Under the pieces are notes generated by a model. It was not told the origin of the DNA. It searched no databases and worked only from the letters and a program-made list of their open reading frames with translations. From Brucella tritici (GTDB taxonomy: Bacteria > Pseudomonadota > Alphaproteobacteria > Rhizobiales > Rhizobiaceae), in NCBI RefSeq assembly GCF_902825325.1, contig NZ_CADEAR010000009.1:124001-188000 (forward strand): a stretch of 64,000 bases of DNA, in the 5' to 3' direction. The position numbers were made by a program, and so were the translations under genes. Positions 44,612-52,342 of this stretch are shown piece by piece; position 1 is the stretch's first letter, and every line of letters begins with the position of its first letter.

Positions 44612-45550
44612 GTGACGAACGAAGTTCTGCTCATAGAACCGATGATGCCGCTGATCGAAGAACGATTGGATGCAACATACAAGGTTCTCCGCCTGTACAA
44701 GCCGGAAGACAAGGCGGCCATTGATACGAGCCTCGGCACAATTCGTGCCGTTGTTACCGGCGGTGGAACGGGGCTTTCCAACGAATGGATGGAGCGTCTG
44801 CCATCGCTTGGCCTGATCGCCATCAACGGTGTCGGGACAGACAAGGTCGATCTTGACTTCGCGCGGGATCGGAATGTGCATGTCAGCACCACACCGGGTG
44901 TCCTGACCGATGATGTTGCCGATACGGGAATTGCCCTCATGCTGGCCGTTATGCGCCATGTTGTTACGGGCGACCGGTTTGTGCGGGAAGGCAAATGGGC
45001 GCGTCGTGAAGGGTTTCCTCTCGGCGTTAGTCCTAAAGGCAAGCGGGTTGGCGTTCTAGGGCTCGGCCAGATCGGAAAATCCTTTGCGCGACGTGCGGAA
45101 GCGTTCGGCATGGAAGTGCATTATTGGAATCGCTCGCCTGTCGCTGGCACAAACTGGATTGCGCATGCGACGCCGATGGAACTTGCGCAGCAGAGCGACG
45201 TGCTCGCGGTTTGCGTCGCTGCCAACCCATCGACGGCCAATATCGTCAACGCTGATGTTCTCGCAGCGCTTGGAAGTAAAGGCTTTCTAGTTAATGTGGC
45301 CCGAGGCAGTGTGGTCGATGAGGATGCGCTTCTAGCTGCTTTGAATAGCGGAACCATCGCTGGTGCCGGTCTTGATGTTTTTGTCAACGAGCCGACGATC
45401 AGGGAGGCCTTTCTGACCGCGCCAAATACGGTGCTGATGCCGCATCAGGGTAGTGCAACGGTAGAAACACGTGTCGGAATGGGCGAACTGGTACTCGCCA
45501 ATCTTGCCGCGTATTTTTCCGGCGACGTCCCGCCTACCAAGGTAAACTGA
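44612..45550 (+). CDS. D-isomer-specific 2-hydroxyacid dehydrogenase (hydroxypyruvate/glyoxylate reductase-like)
   Basis: A cytosolic NAD(P)-dependent dehydrogenase of 312 residues. NAD motif GVLGLGQIGKSFARRA (about 147 on); catalytic Arg in NVARGSVVDED, Glu in VFVNEPTI, and His in LMPHQGSATVETR. I favour the GTG at 44612, which has GGAG 6 bases upstream; an in-frame ATG at 44600 has no site. It would reduce a 2-oxo acid to a D-2-hydroxyacid or the reverse. The operon context suggests it acts on the carbon skeleton of the imported compound. Confidence 0.9.
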   Translation: MTNEVLLIEPMMPLIEERLDATYKVLRLYKPEDKAAIDTSLGTIRAVVTGGGTGLSNEWMERLPSLGLIAINGVGTDKVDLDFARDRNVHVSTTPGVLTDDVADTGIALMLAVMRHVVTGDRFVREGKWARREGFPLGVSPKGKRVGVLGLGQIGKSFARRAEAFGMEVHYWNRSPVAGTNWIAHATPMELAQQSDVLAVCVAANPSTANIVNADVLAALGSKGFLVNVARGSVVDEDALLAALNSGTIAGAGLDVFVNEPTIREAFLTAPNTVLMPHQGSATVETRVGMGELVLANLAAYFSGDVPPTKVN

Positions 45551-45559
45551 GTTACTTCG

Positions 45560-45886
45560 ATGATTGTCAGACAGGCCTTTTTTGAAGGTACTATTCATGC
45601 TGGGCGCGAGGATGCGTTCAAAGCTTATGTTGCCGATACTCTCATGCCGATGTGGCTCGCTTTTCCGGGTATCAGGGAAGTTCGTGTTCTTTACGCTGTC
45701 GAACGTGACGAAGGGGCGCCAGACTACCCGATGGTGCTTTGGACGATGTATGACAGTAGGGAGGCTTTGACGGAAGCGCTTGCTTCACCTGTTCGATATG
45801 AAAGTCGAGAGGCCACGAAGGGCCTCTTGGAAATGTTCGATGGTCATATCCATCATCACGTTTTCGATCTCACCCTTGAGGGGTGA
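45560..45886 (+). CDS. Small dimeric alpha/beta-barrel (EthD/ABM-like) protein
   Basis: A 108-residue cytosolic protein with a beta-alpha-beta-beta-alpha-beta ferredoxin-like pattern (MIVRQAFFEGTIHAGREDAF ... VRVLYAVERDEGAPDYPMVLWTMY ... EALASPVRYESREATKGLL) and a histidine-rich end (GHIHHHVFDL). This resembles the EthD or antibiotic-biosynthesis-monooxygenase-like dimeric barrels, whose functions vary. It is the last gene of the LacI-linked operon, 9 bases after the dehydrogenase; a terminator overlaps its last codons. Confidence 0.7.
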   Translation: MIVRQAFFEGTIHAGREDAFKAYVADTLMPMWLAFPGIREVRVLYAVERDEGAPDYPMVLWTMYDSREALTEALASPVRYESREATKGLLEMFDGHIHHHVFDLTLEG

Positions 45887-45900
45887 GATCTTTCTTGTTT
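45866..45900. terminator. Terminator overlapping the end of the small-barrel gene
   Basis: A perfect 10-bp stem GATCTCACCC/GGGTGAGATC with a 5-base loop, followed by TTTCTTGTTT. The stop codon TGA (45884-45886) lies inside the right arm. It ends the plus-strand operon and lies at the 3' end of the convergent dipeptidase gene. Confidence 0.85.
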
Positions 45901-46939
45901 AAGCGCCCCATGTCCGCTCAAGGACATTGATCCAGTTTCCGTGGGCCAGCTTAACGATGGAAGCATCATCATAGCCATGTTTGCGGAAGGCTTCTATGAC
46001 GAGCTGGAGATCGCTCACATCGCGAAGTGTCGAAGAAATCGTGGTGCCGTCAAAATCGGAACCCAGAGCCAGATGGTCGATCCCAATGCGATTGACGATA
46101 TAATCGGCATGGCGAACAAGCTCCGTCAAATCCGTGTTTGGATCGCGTTTTCCGTCTTCACGCAGGAATGAAACGCCGAAGTTAAGTCCGACAAGGCCGC
46201 CAGTATCGCGAATGGCATCCAGTTGTTTGTCGGTCAGATTGCGGCTTTGCTGGCAAAGAGCGTGAGCATTGGAATGCGAAGCCACCAGCGGCGCATCGGA
46301 AATCGCCGCGATGTCCCAAAACCCTTTCTCATTCATATGGGAAAGATCGACCATGACTTTGAGTTCATTGCAGACGCGAATGAGTGCTTTGCCATGATCT
46401 GTGAGGCCGGGGCCAATGTCCGGCGACGCCGGAAACCGGAACGGGATACCATAAGCAAATATATTCGGACGGCTCCATACCGGTCCGAGCGTTCTCAGGC
46501 CGGCCTCATACAAAACATACAGGGCGTCAAGGTCTTCGCTAAAGGCCTCAACACCTTCGATATGGTACACTGAAGCGAAAATGCCCTTGGCAAAAGCATC
46601 GCGTATATCGGCAGCCGTGCGGCAGATGCGGACCGTGCCTTCCGATGCCCGTTCGATCTTCAGCAAGATCGCCGACATGGCGAGCGTTGCCTTCATCGCA
46701 TCCGTCTGGCTTGGCGTTGCCAGATTGCCATTGGCATCCAGTTCTCGTGAAGGCGAGGGCACATATACTGCGCAAAGACCGCCGCCCAGCCCACCCTTCT
46801 GGGCGCGTGGAAGGTCGATATGTCCGACTTGCTCGCCTTGAAGAAAACGCTTTTCCGGCGCGGAAGCATCAGATGACCATAGGCGCAGCAGCACGTCGTT
46901 GTGGCCATCGAAAACGGGGATTTTCTGTTCTGTCGCCAT
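45899..46939 (-). CDS. Membrane-dipeptidase-type dipeptidase (peptidase family M19)
   Basis: A 346-residue metallo-hydrolase of the renal-dipeptidase family, hydrolysing dipeptides, including those with a C-terminal D-residue in characterised homologues. Metal-site residues appear in the family order: His13 and Asp15 (DGHNDV), Glu in YHIEGVEAF, His in VDLSHMNEKG and ASHSNAHAL, Asp in ALGSDFDGT. No signal peptide is seen, so it is probably cytosolic. The ATG at 46939 has AAGG upstream. It is divergent from the second dipeptide importer, which fits hydrolysis of imported peptides. Confidence 0.93.
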   Translation of the reverse strand: MATEQKIPVFDGHNDVLLRLWSSDASAPEKRFLQGEQVGHIDLPRAQKGGLGGGLCAVYVPSPSRELDANGNLATPSQTDAMKATLAMSAILLKIERASEGTVRICRTAADIRDAFAKGIFASVYHIEGVEAFSEDLDALYVLYEAGLRTLGPVWSRPNIFAYGIPFRFPASPDIGPGLTDHGKALIRVCNELKVMVDLSHMNEKGFWDIAAISDAPLVASHSNAHALCQQSRNLTDKQLDAIRDTGGLVGLNFGVSFLREDGKRDPNTDLTELVRHADYIVNRIGIDHLALGSDFDGTTISSTLRDVSDLQLVIEAFRKHGYDDASIVKLAHGNWINVLERTWGA

Positions 46940-47248
46940 GGGGGAGCCTTCTCAAATCAAATCCAGGATTCAAAAAGGGGTGATGGACCCAAGCGAGAAG
47001 AATTGCAAATGCGATTTCGGTCAATCGCTATGACCACACTGCATGAGCAGCGATTCTTTCAAGCAAAAGGTCTCTTTTAGTTTGTCCTCATGCAAACTCT
47101 GCATAGGGAATGCAAAATTCTGCATTGGCCCCTGCCTCCGCCGACGTGATAGCGGGAAGCTGGAAAAATGTATCCAGAGATAGAACGCTGTCGATATGGC
47201 TCCCGATAACTGGGAGCCTTTCAGAAAGTGTTGCAAGAGGAGCTCTCA
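46940..47248. promoter_or_regulatory. Divergent control region of the dipeptidase and second dipeptide importer
   Basis: 309 bases without a gene. It contains tandem palindromes at 47090-47125 (listed separately) and a stem-loop GGCTCCC/GGGAGCC with a 7-base loop (47198-47218) ending 30 bases before the binding-protein start, which could act in the leader. No regulator gene is adjacent. The first 140 bases show nothing else clear. Confidence 0.5.
47090..47125. promoter_or_regulatory. Tandem ATGCA...TGCAT palindromes
   Basis: ATGCAAACTCTGCAT (47090-47104) and ATGCAAAATTCTGCAT (47110-47125) are near-identical palindromic elements whose starts are 20 bases apart, two helical turns. They would place two repressor or activator dimers on one face of the DNA between the divergent genes. 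Confidence 0.6.
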
Positions 47249-48847
47249 ATGATTTCAAGACGCGGTTTTCTGGCGGGCGCAGCCGCCGTTCCTTTCCTGT
47301 CCTATGCCAGCATTTTGCCTGCAATAGGAGCCGGGCGTCAGGACATTCTGGTTGTGGCCCAGCAGCTCGACAACATGACCAGTCTTGATCCGCATGAGAG
47401 CTTTGAAGCTGTCGGCAGCGAAATCTGCAACAACATGTATCAGCGTCTGGTACATCCAAGTCTTTCCAATCCGGATCAGGTGGAAGGCGGCGTTGCTGTT
47501 TCCTGGGAAGCCGACGCTGACGGAAAAGTCTTCACCTTCAAGATCGATCCGAATGCAAAATTTGCAAGCGGCGCACAGATCACAGCTGAGGATGTTGCCT
47601 TCTCGCTGCAACGCGCGATCAAGATGAACAAGGGCCCGGCTTTCATCATTGGCCAGTTCGGTTTCACGCCTGAAAATGCGGAGAAGAACATCGTTGCAAC
47701 TGATCCGTCGACATTGACTCTGACGGTTGAGCAGTCAACGTCGCTGCCTTTCCTGCTGTACTGCCTGTCGGCCAGTGTCGCCAGCATTGTGGAAAAGAAG
47801 ACTGTTCTGGAGAATGCCTCCGGTGACGATCTCGGTAACGGCTGGCTTCAGAAGAACAGCGCCGGTTCGGGTGAATGGGTTCTCGTTTCCTGGAAGCCGA
47901 GCGAAAGCATTATGCTGAACGTTAATCCGCATGGCGCATACAAGGGCAATGTGAAGCGCATCCTTTTGCGTCACGTTGCGGACCCGTCCTCGCAGCTTCT
48001 CATGCTCCAGAAGGGGGACGTCGATATTGCACGTAACCTCACTACCGAGCAGCTTCGCGTTCTGGATGGCGATGAAAGCTATAATCTGGTGCGCAAGGGT
48101 GTCGGCGGTTTGATGCTGATGTCGCTCAACCAGAGCGTGGAAGTTCTTGCCAAGCCGAAAGTCTGGGAAGCAATCAAGTGGGCCGTGGACTATGATGGCA
48201 TCCAGAAGAATATCGTGCCGCTGAATTACAAGGTTCACCAAAGCCTCGTTCCTGAAGGTTTTCCAGCAGCACTGAATGAGAATCCGTTCAAGAAGGATAT
48301 TGCCAAGGCGAAGGCTCTGCTTGCCGAAGCTGGTGTTCCCGATGGCTTTTCGATCAAGATGGATCACTATTCGGCACAGCCGAGCCCCGATATCGCACAG
48401 GCGATTCAGGCAAGCCTTGCCGAAATCGGTATCAAGGTAGAGCTGCTGGCTGCTGAAAATCGTCAGGTTCTGACGAAGATGCGCGCTCGTGAACACCAGA
48501 TGGCATTGACTGTATGGGGGTCGGACTATTTCGATCCAAACACCAATGTCGATGTCTTCTGCAACAATCCGGATAATTCTGATGATGCGAAGACGAAGCC
48601 TTTTGCATGGCGCTCGCACTTCCAGAATGAGGATTTCTCCAAGAAGTCCCTTGCTGCGCGTGATGAACAGGACCCGGCAAAGCGCGTGAAGATGTATGAA
48701 GATCTGCAGCGCGAATTCATGAACAACAGCCCGTTCATCATCATGATGCAGAAGTTCGAGACGGCCGCCTGCCGCAAGGATGTTACCGGAATGCGTCTTG
48801 GCGTCCTGTCCGATTCTCATTCCTATGCAGGGATCGCCAAGGCGTGA
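47249..48847 (+). CDS. Dipeptide ABC transporter substrate-binding protein (SBP family 5), Tat signal
   Basis: A 532-residue binding protein of the DppA/OppA family. The N-terminus has a twin-arginine signal (MISRRGFLAGAAAVPFLSY), so export as a folded protein is likely. The mature part shows the family pattern SLDPHESFEAVGSEICNNMYQRLV and EDVAFSLQRAI. The ATG at 47249 has GAGGAG upstream. The stop overlaps the permease start by 4 bases. Neighbouring peptidases suggest small or D-residue-containing peptides as ligands. Confidence 0.93.
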   Translation: MISRRGFLAGAAAVPFLSYASILPAIGAGRQDILVVAQQLDNMTSLDPHESFEAVGSEICNNMYQRLVHPSLSNPDQVEGGVAVSWEADADGKVFTFKIDPNAKFASGAQITAEDVAFSLQRAIKMNKGPAFIIGQFGFTPENAEKNIVATDPSTLTLTVEQSTSLPFLLYCLSASVASIVEKKTVLENASGDDLGNGWLQKNSAGSGEWVLVSWKPSESIMLNVNPHGAYKGNVKRILLRHVADPSSQLLMLQKGDVDIARNLTTEQLRVLDGDESYNLVRKGVGGLMLMSLNQSVEVLAKPKVWEAIKWAVDYDGIQKNIVPLNYKVHQSLVPEGFPAALNENPFKKDIAKAKALLAEAGVPDGFSIKMDHYSAQPSPDIAQAIQASLAEIGIKVELLAAENRQVLTKMRAREHQMALTVWGSDYFDPNTNVDVFCNNPDNSDDAKTKPFAWRSHFQNEDFSKKSLAARDEQDPAKRVKMYEDLQREFMNNSPFIIMMQKFETAACRKDVTGMRLGVLSDSHSYAGIAKA

Positions 48848-49857
48848 AGAAAAGCCTCAAGAACCTGACCGGTATCCTGAGCAGCGTGTTGATCACGCTG
48901 TTCGGGCTTATGGTTATTACTTTCATGATCGGTCGCGTCATGCCGGTCGATCCTGTTATCGCTGCCGTGGGCGACAACGCACCCGAGGCTGTTATTCAGC
49001 GTGTCCGTGCGGAGATGGGCCTTGATCAGCCGCTCGTGGTCCAGTTTGTGCACTATGTTGGACAGGTGCTGCACGGTGATTTCGGCAACTCTATTCTGAC
49101 CCGAAATCCGGTGACGCAGGATATCGCTCGCTATTTTCCCGCGACGTTGGAACTGGCAACGGCGGCACTTCTTGTTGCGGCGCTTGTCGGCATTCCACTA
49201 GGTGTTTGGGCTGCTGTCCGACAAGGTTCCATCGTCGATCAAACGATCCGCGTGATCTGTCTTGCGGGGCACTCAGTTCCGGTTTTTATGCTGGCCCTGA
49301 TTTCACTTCTGGTCTTCTATGCGACGCTCGATATCGCACCGGGACCTGGGCGGCAGGACATCATCTATGAGGGCATGATCCCCCACGTTACCGGTCTGCT
49401 CACGATCGACAGTCTCATTGAGGGGGACTGGGATGCGTTCTGGGACGCGGTCTACCATATGGTGCAGCCGGTCCTGATTCTCGCATATTTCAGTATGGCG
49501 TATATCACGCGTATGACCCGCGCCTTCATGCTTGATGCGCTCAAGGGTGAGTTCGTGATTACGGCACGTGCGAAAGGTCTGTCTCTCACCTCTGTCATCT
49601 GGAAACATGCTTTCCCGACGGTTGCCGTGCAACTGGTGACAGTTCTAGCGCTCACCTATGCAGGTCTGCTGGAGGGGGCTGTCGTGACCGAGACTGTCTT
49701 CAGTTGGCCTGGCCTCGGCCAGTATCTGACCGTGTCGCTGATGAATGCCGATATGAATCCGGTTGTGGGTGCTACGCTGCTCATCGGCATCATCTATGTC
49801 GGGCTTAATCTGCTCGCCGATATCCTCTATAAAGTTCTGGATCCGCGTGTCCGATGA
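48844..49857 (+). CDS. Dipeptide ABC transporter permease, DppB family
   Basis: A 337-residue inner-membrane permease, start GTG at 48844 overlapping the previous stop (GTGA). It has the N-terminal helix (ILSSVLITLFGLMVITFMIG), the periplasmic segment with NAPEAVIQRVRAEMGLDQPL, and the EAA loop VITARAKGLSLTSVIWKHAFP; it ends DILYKVLDPRVR. Complete, unlike the copy at the left edge. Confidence 0.95.
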   Translation: MKKSLKNLTGILSSVLITLFGLMVITFMIGRVMPVDPVIAAVGDNAPEAVIQRVRAEMGLDQPLVVQFVHYVGQVLHGDFGNSILTRNPVTQDIARYFPATLELATAALLVAALVGIPLGVWAAVRQGSIVDQTIRVICLAGHSVPVFMLALISLLVFYATLDIAPGPGRQDIIYEGMIPHVTGLLTIDSLIEGDWDAFWDAVYHMVQPVLILAYFSMAYITRMTRAFMLDALKGEFVITARAKGLSLTSVIWKHAFPTVAVQLVTVLALTYAGLLEGAVVTETVFSWPGLGQYLTVSLMNADMNPVVGATLLIGIIYVGLNLLADILYKVLDPRVR

Positions 49858-50756
49858 TTTTTGCCAATTTTCATAACTGGGCGCTGGATGAATCGCCCGC
49901 TTCCCGCTCTCAGGCCAATTGGGGCAGGCGCTATCGCATCTGGGTAAACCTGCGTGCTAATCCGCTCGCGATGATTGGTCTTTTTATCATTGTCGCTTTC
50001 GTCGTTCTGTCACTGGCCGCGCCGTTGCTGGCGCCGTACGATCCGAGTGTCCAGGATCTCGGTAATCGCCTTTCTGCTCCAACTGCAGCGCATTGGTTCG
50101 GAACTGATGAACTTGGCCGCGACATTCTTTCGCGCATTCTTTACGGCGGCCGCGTTACCCTCGGAATGGTTATCGCCGTCGTCATTCTCGTCGCACCCAT
50201 TGGACTCTTCATCGGTTGTATCGCTGGTTATTTCGGCGGCATTGTGGATACGGCGTTGATGCGTGTCACGGATGTCTTTCTGGCGTTTCCGCGATTGATC
50301 CTTGCGCTTGCCTTCGTGGCTGCACTGAAGCCTGGTGTCGAAAGCGCTGTGCTTGCAATCGCTTTAACCGCATGGCCACCCTATGCGCGTCTGGCGCGTG
50401 CGGAAACAATGACATTGCGCAAGAGCGATTTCGTTGCAGCCGCCAAGCTGACTGGCGCTTCGCCTTTCCGTATCATTCTGCGCCACATCATGCCGCTTTG
50501 CGTACCGAGCGTCATTGTACGCATTACGCTAGACATGAGCTCGATCATCATAACCGCAGCAAGCCTTGGCTTCCTCGGAATGGGCGCGCAGCCGCCATCG
50601 CCCGAATGGGGTGCGATGATCGCTACCGCCAAGCGCTTTATCTTCGAACAATGGTGGGTTGCCACCATCCCCGGCATCGCGATTTTCCTCGTATCGCTCG
50701 CCTTCAATTTCCTCGGCGACGGTCTGCGCGACGTGCTCGATCCGAAGCAGAATTGA
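49854..50756 (+). CDS. Dipeptide ABC transporter permease, DppC family
   Basis: A 300-residue permease overlapping the DppB-type gene by 4 bases. N-terminal anchor (NPLAMIGLFIIVAFVVLSLA), FGTDELGRDILSRILYGGRVTLG, EAA loop FVAAAKLTGASPFRIILRHIMPL, C-terminus GDGLRDVLDPKQN. Confidence 0.95.
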   Translation: MIFANFHNWALDESPASRSQANWGRRYRIWVNLRANPLAMIGLFIIVAFVVLSLAAPLLAPYDPSVQDLGNRLSAPTAAHWFGTDELGRDILSRILYGGRVTLGMVIAVVILVAPIGLFIGCIAGYFGGIVDTALMRVTDVFLAFPRLILALAFVAALKPGVESAVLAIALTAWPPYARLARAETMTLRKSDFVAAAKLTGASPFRIILRHIMPLCVPSVIVRITLDMSSIIITAASLGFLGMGAQPPSPEWGAMIATAKRFIFEQWWVATIPGIAIFLVSLAFNFLGDGLRDVLDPKQN

Positions 50757-50764
50757 GAGAACAG

Positions 50765-51595
50765 ATGCTGGTTGATATTAAAAATCTGCAGATCAGCTTT
50801 GAAACGCGCACCAGCCGTTTCGATGCTGTGCGCGGGATCTCCCTTCAGCTCGGTCGTGAAAAACTGGGCATCGTGGGCGAAAGTGGTTCGGGTAAGTCTT
50901 TGACCGCGCGGGCCCTCATGAAACTGCTGCCGCCAATCGCCGAAGTGAAGGCCGACAAGCTTTCATTCGATGGCATCGACATTTTGTCAGCCACCGAACG
51001 TGGCATGCGTCAGATACGCGGCAAGCGAGCGGGCTTTATTCTTCAGGACCCCAAATATTCGCTTAATCCGGTAAAGACCATTGGCGTGCAGGTGGCTGAA
51101 GCGTGGCGCACCCACAAAGGCGGTAGTAAACGTCAAGCGATGGATGCTGCGGTTGATCTTCTCGATCAGGTTATGATCCGTAATCCGCGTGAAGTGGCAA
51201 AGCTTTACCCGCATGAAGTTTCGGGCGGCATGGGCCAGCGTGTCATGATTGCCATGATGCTTGCACCCGATCCGGAACTGCTCATTGCCGACGAACCGAC
51301 ATCTGCGCTCGATGCCACCGTTCAGGCAGAAATTCTTCGCCTGATCGACGATCTGGTTTCCAAGCGCGGAATGGGACTTCTCCTTATCAGCCACGATCTT
51401 CCACTCGTGTCGCATTTCTGCGACCGCGTCATGGTCATGTATATGGGCCGGGTCATGGAGGAATTGAAAGCTTCCGAGCTTGTGCGCGCAGAGCATCCCT
51501 ATACGAAGGGACTTCTCAATTGCATTCCGTCACTCATGCATCCCCGTGATCGATTGCCGGTTCTCAATCGTGAAGAAAGCTGGCTGAATTCATGA
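50765..51595 (+). CDS. Dipeptide ABC transporter ATP-binding protein, DppD-like, short form
   Basis: A 276-residue ATPase; the start ATG at 50765 has a GAGAGA site (a longer open frame through the permease gene is not coding). Walker A GESGSGKS (38-45), signature VSGGMGQRVMIAMML with Gly where most members have Arg, Walker [16 protein letters not shown], switch His ISHDLPLV. The HPY motif (HPYTKGLLNCIPSL) is present, but the cysteine-rich tail of full-length DppD is missing. It is about 50 residues shorter than the first-cluster copy. Confidence 0.93.
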   Translation: MLVDIKNLQISFETRTSRFDAVRGISLQLGREKLGIVGESGSGKSLTARALMKLLPPIAEVKADKLSFDGIDILSATERGMRQIRGKRAGFILQDPKYSLNPVKTIGVQVAEAWRTHKGGSKRQAMDAAVDLLDQVMIRNPREVAKLYPHEVSGGMGQRVMIAMMLAPDPELLIADEPTSALDATVQAEILRLIDDLVSKRGMGLLLISHDLPLVSHFCDRVMVMYMGRVMEELKASELVRAEHPYTKGLLNCIPSLMHPRDRLPVLNREESWLNS

Positions 51596-52332
51596 TAGTT
51601 ATTGATCAACTGCGCATCAGCTTCAACGAGCGTGAAGTCGTCAAGGGTGTATCCTTCAATGTCGAGAAGGGCGGGAGCTTTGGCATTGTTGGCGAAAGCG
51701 GCTCCGGCAAATCCACCATCCTGCGTGCAATGGCTGGTCTCAACGAGCAATGGAGTGGCCGCATCGCGTTTGATGGCAAGGATGTTCCCCCGAAGCGCAC
51801 ACCTGCCTTCTTCCGTCAGGTGCAGATGGTGTTTCAGGACCCCTTTGGATCACTGCATCCTCGCCAGACCATCGACCGTATCCTGAGCGAGCTTCTGCTG
51901 GTTCATGGTATCGGCGATATCGACAAGCGTATTGAGAAGGTTCTTGACGAAGTCGCGTTGCCGAAAGCTGCGCGGTTCCGTTTTCCGCATCAGCTTTCGG
52001 GTGGCCAGCGCCAGCGCGTGGCTATTGCTCGCGCCTTGATTGCCGAACCGGAAGTTCTGTTGCTGGACGAACCGACCTCGGCGCTCGACGTCTCGGTACA
52101 AGCTGAAATTCTCAATCTTCTCGCGGACTTGCGCGCGGAAAAGAATCTCACTTATGTGCTGGTGAGCCACAATCTCGCTGTGATAGCGCATCTCTGCCCG
52201 CAGGTGGGGGTGATGCAACACGGCGAGATGGTGGAACAGCTTAGCGCCGAAGATTTGCGCGCCGGGCGAACAACACATCCGCATACCACAGAATTGCGCG
52301 CGCTAAGCGTCAATCTGGAAGAACCTGCCTGA
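51592..52332 (+). CDS. Dipeptide ABC transporter ATP-binding protein, DppF-like, short form
   Basis: A 246-residue ATPase overlapping the previous gene by 4 bases. Walker A GESGSGKST (34-42), signature [16 protein letters not shown], Walker [13 protein letters not shown], switch His VSHNLAVI. It lacks almost all of the C-terminal oligopeptide-specific extension (compare the 328-residue copy at the window start) and ends soon after THPHTTELRAL. The reduced form is seen in some rhizobial importers for glutathione- or D-peptide-like substrates; that link is only inference. Confidence 0.93.
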   Translation: MIVIDQLRISFNEREVVKGVSFNVEKGGSFGIVGESGSGKSTILRAMAGLNEQWSGRIAFDGKDVPPKRTPAFFRQVQMVFQDPFGSLHPRQTIDRILSELLLVHGIGDIDKRIEKVLDEVALPKAARFRFPHQLSGGQRQRVAIARALIAEPEVLLLDEPTSALDVSVQAEILNLLADLRAEKNLTYVLVSHNLAVIAHLCPQVGVMQHGEMVEQLSAEDLRAGRTTHPHTTELRALSVNLEEPA

Positions 52333-52342
52333 CGGAGTTTTC

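Noticed and set aside
47735-48820. 361-codon minus-strand open frame antisense to the peptide-binding-protein gene
   Set aside because: The sense strand encodes a full-length family-5 binding protein; the antisense product has no domain pattern.
50216-50764. Upstream extension of the short DppD-like frame through the DppC-type gene
   Set aside because: The extension is out of frame with, and overlaps, a complete permease gene; a proper start with a Shine-Dalgarno lies at 50765.
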